Below are positions 56,426-64,000 of a DNA stretch of 64,000 nt, in pieces. The stretch is from Brachypterus glaber. Taxonomy: Eukaryota > Arthropoda > Insecta > Coleoptera > Kateretidae. The stretch spans positions 9,321,816-9,385,815 of the forward strand of contig OY294052.1 of NCBI GenBank assembly GCA_958510825.1. The letters are read 5' to 3'. Each line of letters begins with the position of its first letter. Position 1 is the stretch's first letter. The notes under the pieces were generated by a model. It searched no databases. It worked only from the letters and a program-made list of their open reading frames with translations, and had not been told where the DNA came from. The position numbers and the translations under genes were made by a program.

Positions 56426-57184
56426 AAGTATTCCTTACCACTCCAACTTCTACTAAGAAAATACAATTTTTTTAAATGTTTCTTTAGTTTTTCATTTTCA
56501 AATGGCCTTAAGGTCTTAGCTGTATACGGCTATGAGTTAACATTTGTATTTTTCGTACGGCCTAATGTACACGAAATAAATAAAAATGCATGTTCACTAT
56601 ATATCCTCGTTAGGATATATTTCTATCGCACGAGTACATAGTGCATATTTGAATGAAATGACAACTATGCACTCATTTATCCAAACGATTATACATAGCA
56701 TTCATTTTGACAAAAGTCATTTGAAGCTTATAAAATTTTCAAATGTCAAAATTAAACACAGGTAATTCTTTAAAATATACATTTTTAAAGAGTCTAGACT
56801 GTAGATCGAAAGAAAAATGTTGTTCGCAACTCGTTTGCAAAAAGTCCTTCGTGCACTCGAATGATTTTTTGACTTCGCTTCGCGTCGTCTAAAAAACTTA
56901 ATTCTCGTGCACTAAGGACTAAAGTCGCTTACGCGTTACGAAAACTACTATTGTTATTTTTTATGTATGTATTTAAATTTCACTTACCAAATGTACCACC
57001 CGCGAAATCAAATTCTATTCTATTCTATTCTATAGCCGTCGCCATCAAGGAATCTTTGTGTTATCCGCAAATTCCTGTTTCTTTAATTAAGGTCCAGGTA
57101 TGATTTTAGAGAAGTGTTTATAATCTCGTTCGTTCATGTGAGTCGTTTCTGAAGTACTTTTACTTACACGTATGGTAAGGTTCT
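56426..57184. other. Non-coding stretch with small hairpins
   Basis: No gene seen. ATATATCC-TCGTT-AGGATATAT at about 56597 is a small hairpin. Confidence 0.45.
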
Positions 57185-57545
57185 TCCTTCCCTTCCCTTC
57201 ATCTGTACACGGGGCTTGTAGTACGTAAGCAGTTCTCTCAGCTGAATTCTATACATGCCCAGAAGTAAGCTGGTTCTTTTCTTGATTGGTCCCCCTAGAA
57301 AAATTTAGAGTGGCTCATTTTAAGTGCATCTATCCAGTACTGCTGAATGTTTTCATTTTCCTGACCTCGTGCCTTGCTCTGGAGTATGATATCCCAAAGC
57401 ACGGTTCAGGTCCTATAAGTAGAGCTTCACTTCTATTTTTTGCAAGATCATCTGCCTTTTCGTCACCAGTCCTTGATATTCTGGCATCCATATTAACACG
57501 TTGATGCTGTGGTTTGTGGGAATAGTTGGCACATATGTGAGTCAT
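57185..57545 (-). pseudogene. LINE RNase H remnant (R1/I/Jockey-type)
   Basis: On the minus strand, 57491-57330 reads RISRTGDEKADDLAKNRS then LLIGPEPCFGIS, corresponding to the G-N-E-x-A-D-x-L-A motif and GPEP-x-x-GIS that follow RT in many insect LINEs. Downstream, after a stop and a frameshift, the frame continues HSKFF, then LGGPIKKRTSLLLGMYRIQL, then RELLTYY, matching the usual C-terminal stretch before T-G-H. It is an old, broken fragment, with no RT found next to it. Confidence 0.7.
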
Positions 57546-58154
57546 TATGGTTTGCGATTTGCGGCTTTTATCTGTCAGTAATGTTGGAATAAAAAATTCA
57601 TCAAATAAATTAAGTGGTTTGTGGTGATCAAAAAAATCTCTTATGGCGGTGCTTAACGTGTTAAATTTACCTCATTATGTTCAATCAGTGGTGCATTTGC
57701 ATTTTATTTAAATTTTGAAACAAATATTAATGAGTAACTTTCTGGTGGTCATCAAACGTATAGAATTTAAACATGGGAACCTGATCACGTACCTAGTCCA
57801 AATATCTCTTAAAATTAATTTATTCTAATTGAAACAAAAACAAGTCTTATATACGAAACCTCTAGGTAATAAAAATCTATATACGTACATTTGATTTTAA
57901 ATGTTTCATAAATTAAAAATGACTATAGTCTGCCAGTCCCTCTTTTTACTTAATAAAATCTTCGCTATTTAAAAGAGAATTTTTGTTCGTTTCCAAATTT
58001 CTGATTACTTAAAAAAAATAGTTGAGGTTCGTGATAGTTCAATGGGATCTTTTCCCGGAATTGACCTGACTTAGACTAGTTACAGATTGGTTGTATGATT
58101 TATCATAACTAATAGTTAGTCTAAAGCACTTTAAAACAATCTTTATTTTAAGCT
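57546..58154. other. AT-rich non-coding stretch
   Basis: No gene or bounded element recognised. Confidence 0.45.
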
Positions 58155-58472
58155 CTTTTAACAACATTAGCTGAAACACGTCTCCGACGTGATCTGATCC
58201 AGACCCATAAAATATTAAATGGTTACTACAACGTAAATTTGTACATATTTAACTTAAGTAACAATGTTAACCTAAGAGGTCACAATAGAAGGCTTACCAA
58301 ACAACGATGTTCCAAACTAGTCCGAAAAAATTCTTTAGCAAATAGAGTTGTCTATATGCGGAACTCTCTAAGTGTACATACTGTTTCGTCTGTGAGTGTT
58401 AATCAATTCAAAAATAGACTAGATGCTGAACTTTTACGACTGAAAAACCAACTAGTACATTATCCAACATAA
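58155..58472 (+). pseudogene. LINE ORF2 C-terminus, CR1-like, 5'-truncated
   Basis: The open frame from 58155 to TAA at 58470-58472 reads LLTTLAETRLRRDLIQTHKI, LNGYYNV, NLRGHNRRLTKQRCSKLVRK, NSLANRVVYMRNSLS, VSVNQFKNRLDAELL. This is the conserved tail of CR1-type reverse transcriptases (compare LRGH, NRV-x-x-x-WNSL, FKNR in the LINE at 41-44 kb). Its 3' UTR carries (AT)n and ends in (AAT)n at about 58691-58735. Dead fragment. Confidence 0.82.
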
Positions 58473-58518
58473 TCTGTGATAAATGTGATATATGTTAGTA
58501 TATAAGATATAAGATATA

Positions 58519-58519
58519 T

Positions 58520-58555
<36 letters not shown>
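58519..58555. repeat. (AT)n microsatellite
   Basis: About 17 AT units inside the LINE 3' UTR. Confidence 0.95.
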
Positions 58556-58690
58556 ATTTAAAATACCTTAATTTATACTTTAATTTAATTATTTACTTTA
58601 ATTTATTTATTTAATTTAATTTAGTTTAATTTAATTATTTTATGTGTAAGATAGAAACAGTTTCATCGGCTATGCCGCCTACTGTACTGC

Positions 58691-58722
<32 letters not shown>

Positions 58723-58735
58723 TAATAATAAAACG
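58691..58735. repeat. (AAT)n LINE tail
   Basis: AAT units after 'GCCTACTGTACTGC', marking the 3' end of the truncated LINE. Confidence 0.85.
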
Positions 58736-59919
58736 ATATTGTTATGAAAACAAAATTAGTTCAGTTACTATTAACCACACTAAATTTTTCTGGTTAATAG
58801 TATATAATTAACTAATTTTTTTCTGTAGGCCTGTATAATTATTATTATTATTATTATTAATCATAAAAAATCTTATAACCAAACTATTACCAAAGCATCC
58901 CGAAAAGCCTTTAAGCCGAACTTATAGTCTTACTTCAAGAATCTAGTAACATTTCAAACAAAATAATATATAATTTTTAGTTCTATCCTATATAAAGAGT
59001 ATATAACTGACTACGAAGCAATGTATATTACCACATCTTGTTTTATTTCTATCCTTCTTCCAACGAAATGTCTTTCTTCGTTTCACACCGCCCAAAAAAG
59101 GATTGGTATCAAAATACTAAGAAGCTGTACTAAAGAATTGTATTTTCGTTTCTGGCAAACCACATAGACGACAGCATATCGCTGCAGTGACTATTTTTTA
59201 GCTGGGATTAGAGTCCCTGAATTTTGTTTTGGCGTTTTCTAAAGACACAAAGCGTCAAACTATAATTTATTACCCTAGGTGAGATTAATCCAAATAGGAG
59301 GAAAAATTATAACAATTATTACTATTTTATTGTTTTATATTTTTGTTTTTAAACATTTTCTTTATATTTGAAAAAGAATTTGCCATCGGTAAAGAGCCAA
59401 CTTCAATAGTAGATTACAGGTCGACTCAGAAAAGTGAACTTTTCTGAAACCATTTATAGGTCGAGTAAAAGTATCATTTTCATGGAGACCTGTATACTAT
59501 TTTATTAGCAACTGTTTTTATTTAAATATAAAGTAATTTATACTAATTTTAAGAAAATAATACTATAATACTTTGTCTTTTATTTCTTTTCATATTTACC
59601 ACAAATCATTTTTCCTGCATTTTATAGATTAGATAGATCACAAGACACCGTTTATAACTTTTATTATCCTTCTCAGTCTCAAACGTAAAAAACATTGACT
59701 AAAACTGTACAATTTAAGTCTTTTGAGCAAAATGTATTATATTAGATTTGTGTTTATCATGACAACCGCAATTCAGCCATCTTGTTTGATATTTTAGTCG
59801 GTGGCGCCATCTAGCGGAAATTATTTAAATTTTAATGCAGACCTGTAATAATTAGTTCACTGGTCTCTATTTTTCATTACAGGTCAGGTCCAGGCGTGGA
59901 AAACAGTGGGACAAGAAAC
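58736..59919. other. AT-rich non-coding stretch
   Basis: No gene or bounded element recognised. A short (ATT)n tract is at about 58838-58860. Confidence 0.45.
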
Positions 59920-60642
59920 CCAGGTAGCAAAATAACATGACATTCACGTGAAAGTCACGTTAATATGTGACATGTGATGTTAAGATTGTAGTCTCATTTA
60001 ACAAGAATGTAGCATGGTGGGGATGTCCTAAGTCCGCCCCTAATAACATCACACAATGACATCCCGAAAATAACGTGTTTGTGATCATAAATCCACATTC
60101 CTGTTATATCTAATATCTTATGGATGCCGTTACTGGTACTTTAATATTTAAATAATATCCTAGGATATTAGCTTTTTCTAAATTAAAACCATTAAAAACG
60201 CTATAACCCTATAAAAAAATCGAATTTAAAATCAATCAGTAATTGAAACAATCACAGATTGAAACAGATAGATTCTAAATACGAAATTGCAGATTAAGGG
60301 AAGAATATATTCCTTTAATCCATGTCCGTGGTCTTGAGAAGCCCGGCATGTGTATACAATTTCCTTATAATAATTTACTCTATCAACATCATCTTATATC
60401 GATTTTTTTGCTTCAAACGTCGGTGAGAAGCAAAATAACATGACATTTACGTGAAAGCCACGTTAATATGTGCTAAATATTTGTTATTAAATAACATGGT
60501 TGTCACGTCACACGTATTACGTTGCAAATGTGATGTTAAATACATGTTATTTTTCAATATTATGTGATGTTATGATTTAGTTTAAAAATACACCCAAAAG
60601 TGATGTTAATTTCTTGTAATATAACATCCCTTGCTACCTGGG
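59920..60642. mobile_element. Non-autonomous DNA element with CCCAGGTAGCAA ends
   Basis: Exact 12-bp terminal inverted repeats (CCCAGGTAGCAA at 59920-59931, TTGCTACCTGGG at 60631-60642). The left subterminal segment GCAAAATAACATGACATTCA onward recurs inside at about 60430, and inverted ATAACATCAC-type words fill both ends. The target duplication is not clear (AA on both sides at most). No coding. The right end resembles that of 21242-22287, suggesting one family. Confidence 0.7.
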
Positions 60643-61064
60643 AATTAAGTATTTCCAAAACTTTATTAATACATGTAATGTGTGTATTACATATACAGTT
60701 GCGAATAAAATGTATTAGCAGTAGAAAACAATAAGACTAAACAAAATAGATATCATCAGCGTCTGAAGAAGAAAAAGTTTCATAACCATGTGAAAACCCT
60801 AACCTTTTATAGTATATTAAAGTACTAGTTTCTTAACATACGTTAGTACTTTAGAAAACTCGCCACAAGCGGCTCGTTTTCACATGTACTCCTGAGCTAA
60901 AAACGTGTTGTGAAACGAGTGCTTTATACAATTTTTTCTATTTTGCTCTAAAATTAAAAAAAAACTTACATTTAAATTGATGACTGATTTAGGGATTTTT
61001 GTTTTGGATTGGCATTACAGTTTACACCATGTTTAAAATTCTAAGAACAAATGATATTTTAATA

Positions 61065-61500
61065 TATATAAAACATTTTACTATTCCTTAAAACGACTTT
61101 TGTTTGATTAACGCAGTCGTCCCTCCGAAGTGACTGATCGATTTCGTGCTTTTTAGCACTCTTCAGAGCCACATATCGGTAGTAGGGACAACTACGAAAA
61201 TCAAATTCTTTCCATATATCTCTATATGGAGTTTAAAAATCGTTGTAAGGAAAAGCAAAAACAGCTAGCGACATCTACTGCTAAAAGCAGAGACTGGATA
61301 AACCTATCGACAGTCCAAAAAAGGAAGCAGTTATTGGTTTCAAGAACCTATTGCACGCTGTCGATAGGGGGCAGATTAATCAATGCCACGGTGGACATTG
61401 CCGCCAATTGAATCCTAAACGCTAGGAGGGCACCTTTTACAGTGGTATCTGAATTAATAAACTAAATTAAATTGTTTGATATTTACAAATTTAAAAAATC
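61065..61500 (-). mobile_element. Hammerhead-bearing 436-bp tandem unit 1 (retrozyme-like)
   Basis: Unit 1 of a head-to-tail dimer with period 436 bp; only two base differences from unit 2 were seen. The sense strand of the ribozyme is minus. A 61-codon frame (61226-61411 on plus) is identical in both units but matches nothing I know and overlaps no ribozyme part. Animal retrozymes are non-coding tandem units of a few hundred bp with type I hammerheads, processed to circular RNA. This unit fits that description, though a hammerhead satellite or a Penelope terminal repeat cannot be excluded. Confidence 0.7.
61112..61196 (-). ncRNA. Hammerhead ribozyme 1
   Basis: The minus-strand core (61172-61130) is GTGGCT-CTGAAGA-GTGCT-AAAA-AGCAC-GAA-ATCGAT-C-AGTCAC. 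Helix II GTGCT/AGCAC has 5 bp with an AAAA loop. Helix I GTGGCT/AGTCAC has 6 bp with one wobble. The palindromic ATCGAT is stem III, best formed between two molecules or two adjacent units. The predicted cut is after the C of ATC (between 61136 and 61135). Helix I then continues through a TAT/T internal loop into CCGA/TCGG, and after an ACTA bulge into a 13-bp helix CGTAGTTGTCCCT/AGGGACGACTGCG with two wobbles. Confidence 0.85.
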
Positions 61501-61935
61501 TATATAAAACATTTTACTATTCCTTAAAACGACTTTTGTTTGATTAACGCAGTCGTCCCTCCGAAGTGACTGATCGATTTCGTGCTTTTTAGCACTCTTC
61601 AGAGCCACATATCGGTAGTAGGGACAACTACGAAAATCAAATCCTTTCCATATATCTCTATATGGAGTTTAAAAATCGTTGTAAGGAAAAGCAAAAACAG
61701 CTAGCGACATCTACTGCTAAAAGCAGAGACTGGATAAACCTATCGACAGTCCAAAAAAGGAAGCAGTTATTGGTTTCAAGAACCTATTGCACGCTGTCGA
61801 TAGGGGGCAGATTAATCAATGCCACGGTGGACATTGCCGCCAATTGAATCCTAAACGCTAGGAGGGCACCTTTTACAGTGGTATCTGAATCAATAAACTA
61901 AATTAAATTGTTTGATATTTACAAATTTAAAAAAT
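61501..61935 (-). mobile_element. Hammerhead-bearing tandem unit 2
   Basis: Direct copy of unit 1 in the same orientation. It joins unit 1 without spacer at TATATAAAACATTTTACTAT and ends at an abrupt switch into an inverted copy at 61936. Confidence 0.7.
61548..61632 (-). ncRNA. Hammerhead ribozyme 2
   Basis: Identical in core and helices to ribozyme 1 (core 61608-61566, predicted cut between 61572 and 61571). The two predicted cuts are 436 nt apart, so a minus-strand transcript of the dimer would release a 436-nt monomer. Confidence 0.85.
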
Positions 61936-62272
61936 AGCGTGCAATAGGTTCTTGAAACCAATAACTGCTTCCTTTTTTGGACTGTCGATAGGTTTATCCA
62001 GTCTGCTTTTAGCAGTAGATGTCGCTAGCTGTTTTTGCTTTTCCTTACAACGATTTTTAAACTCCATATAGAGATATATGGAAAGGATTTGATTTTCGTA
62101 GTTGTCCCTACTACCGATATGTGGCTCTGAAGAGTGCTAAAAAGCACGAAATCGATCAGTCACTTCGGAGGGACGACTGCGTTAATCAAACAAAAGTCGT
62201 TTTAAGGAATAGTAAAATTTTTTATATAGATTTTTTAAATTTGTAAATATCAAACAATTTAATTTAGTTTAT
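61936..62272 (+). mobile_element. Inverted partial unit 3, crossing a unit junction
   Basis: The reverse complement of 61505-61799 continues without break (TATAGATTTTTTAAATTTGT at about 62225) into the reverse complement of the end of the preceding unit (about 61445-61505). The inserted molecule therefore already held a unit-unit junction. A 2-base deletion distinguishes it from units 1 and 2. Confidence 0.75.
62097..62181 (+). ncRNA. Hammerhead ribozyme 3
   Basis: Plus-strand copy with core 62121-62163 unchanged from ribozymes 1 and 2, and all helix I segments (CGTAGTTGTCCCT at 62097-62109, AGGGACGACTGCG at 62169-62181) intact. Predicted cut between 62157 and 62158. Confidence 0.85.
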
Positions 62273-62990
62273 TTTAATATATTTTATAGTCATCTCTTTC
62301 CTTTTTTTACTGCAATTAACCAAGCTACAATTTTAACATGGTAAAAATAACACAAAATTTTGTAGAAAATTCAACTTTAAAGCGACATTGACATTTGCAC
62401 GGAAAACACAAGCGATAGGCCAGGTCTGTTGCCAACCCAAAAGAACAAAAAGTACAGACCTCTTATGTGCCTATAAGAACACGCAAAATGCTTGTGATTA
62501 TGAGCTTATAAGAGTCGCAAAATAGAAAAACAATGTTATGTTACTATAATAGTACCAATACTGACTGTCCTGTCCTGCCCTACTGCTAGCTACTACCAAA
62601 GCACGAACCTAATAAAACCATCAGCTAAGCTGAACCAACTCCCATGCAAAAAAGGCCAACTTTCGAAAACTTTAAGCTATTATAGCGATTTGATTGAGCG
62701 ATTAGAGCGATTTAAAAAAGCTAATTATTATAAATAAATATACATATACACAATTTTCTAAGGATTATCCCACCATTTTATTATGTATTGAGAAAACTAT
62801 GCGTAATATAATTCCGGTAAGGTAATAAAAATAAGACTAATATTTTAATTTATATTTATTTCTATGTATTCAAAAATCTAACAAAAACTTTCCCATTCTC
62901 ATCATTTACTCTCAGCATTTTACAGATGAAATCGTCCAAAAAGTGTAAGAATAATAAGTACCTATTATATACAATAATAATACTTTAAAT
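62273..62990. other. Non-coding stretch
   Basis: No gene or bounded element recognised. Confidence 0.45.
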
Positions 62991-62991
62991 T

Positions 62992-63039
62992 CTGCTACTT
63001 TCCTGTACAAAAAAGAGTATTTGTACAGGAAAGTAGCAG
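62992..63039. repeat. Perfect 20-bp stem hairpin
   Basis: CTGCTACTTTCCTGTACAAA pairs exactly with TTTGTACAGGAAAGTAGCAG across an 8-base loop. Confidence 0.9.
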
Positions 63040-64000
63040 GATTTTGTTTAGTGGACCGAGTAGTCGAACTAAACCAACACTTATGTACATATAATTGCAA
63101 ATAAAACCGTGTAAAAGTGACTGAACTGTAGATTATTCAAAATTTGGATTGTAACATTGAAAATCCTGTAAAAGAAATTTCCCTAGAAAATTTTTTGTAC
63201 ATTTGTAATTCATATAAAAAATGTAATATAGATAATATGCATATTCGCATACCTATTCTATCAATAAAATTTTCATAAAAGCTATCTTGCGGTGATTTCA
63301 CATCCAAAAAAAAATACGAAGTCTTAATTTTACAATGTCAAGCAATTACCTACATGGCTTCCTTTTTATTTTCTAAAATTTTAATTGTCAGTTTTTATTT
63401 CTTTTTTTTATTAGATATGTATGTAAGAAGATATGGAATAAAATTTATAGCAACTAATTGCCTAATACATATCTCTAGTTAGCCTACACAAAATTTATAC
63501 ATTATGTACATATAATGAAAAATATTTAAACGGTCTAATGGGTAAAGAAATACTTGTATATATATTTTTACAGGATGTCCCAGAACTTTCCCTGTTTCTT
63601 ATAATTACTAATAATTCAACCTCTGAAAATATACAGAAAACTAACAAAAACAATGCTTCTTTAGCGGTTTTTGAAATAGAGGTGTTAAAAATCGACCAAT
63701 TGTATGTTAACATATATTGCATTATTTGCTCTTCCCATGAAAGATCCGAGTTTTGAGACACCCTATATCTAACTATAAAATATTATTACCAGGTTTAAAA
63801 CAGGTTTGACTTTTAGGAAGGTTAATTATTTACTTCATTTAATCAGATAATTTTAAATTATTAGGGATTTTAGTACTAGTTGCTTCATTCTTCATTTACT
63901 TTTTTCTAATGAATTTATTTTAAAGACTCCAGTTAATAGAAGAGAGGCGCATATATTCACATAGTTTTCTAATTTTGCGCATGTTACTATAGTACATATC
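63040..64000. other. AT-rich non-coding stretch to the window end
   Basis: No gene seen. The overlapping frames at 63495-63761 on both strands have no recognisable domain. Confidence 0.45.

Noticed and set aside
61226..61411. 61-codon frame conserved in both tandem units
   Set aside because: Identity reflects the recent DNA duplication, not coding constraint. It is on the strand opposite the ribozyme and matches no family I know.
1..64000. CRISPR arrays, operons, bacterial promoters or phage genes
   Set aside because: Repeat spacing, composition and the LINE/SINE/PLE content are eukaryotic. No repeat-spacer pattern with uniform short repeats is present.

Overview
This is an AT-rich eukaryotic window, most likely from an insect or another arthropod. 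It has no bacterial-style gene packing, no host protein-coding gene I can recognise, many microsatellites, and a dense crowd of transposable elements typical of a repeat-rich insect genome (Jockey-superfamily and CR1-like LINEs, a Penelope-like element, hAT-like, TA-flanked and fold-back MITEs, a tRNA-derived SINE). Species cannot be read from the sequence. The window looks intergenic or intronic.

Layout. 1-10 kb: TA-flanked MITE (2009-2186), a ~109-bp tandem repeat (4800-5230), and two decayed LINE 3' ends (6532-6774 plus, 7612-7767 minus). 10-17 kb: (AG)n, a 960-bp non-autonomous hAT-like element with an exact 8-bp target duplication (10262-11221), an inverted-repeat element between 36-bp direct repeats, and a 1.74-kb TA-flanked element (14049-15789). 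16.8-28 kb: MITEs, fold-back palindromes, and a long-terminal-inverted-repeat element with a small FLYWCH-like exon (24079-24850). 28-38 kb: SINE (28398-28682), 5'-truncated LINE (31752-33440), tRNA-Asp(GTC) at 36073-36144 followed by six ~157-bp tandem units. 40.9-44.7 kb: a coding-intact CR1-like LINE on the minus strand whose ORF2 has no usable AUG and is joined to ORF1 by a -1 slippery heptamer. 45-54 kb: more inverted-repeat elements and a tandem duplication. 54.8-56.1 kb: two 5'-truncated Penelope-like copies head to head, each with a GIY-YIG domain and a hammerhead-like motif. 57-60 kb: RNase H and RT remnants, and a CCCAGGTAGCAA-ended element. 61.1-62.3 kb: a tandem dimer of a 436-bp unit plus an inverted copy, each with a complete hammerhead ribozyme fold.

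The most exciting system is the 61.1-62.3 kb array. Its monomer length, tandem arrangement, near identity and hammerhead with a palindromic stem III match what is known of animal retrozymes (small circular RNAs thought to move with Penelope-like machinery). A Penelope-like element with its own hammerhead-like motif lies about 5 kb away. The second is the LINE at 41-44.7 kb, where the sequence argues for programmed -1 frameshifting between ORF1 and ORF2.
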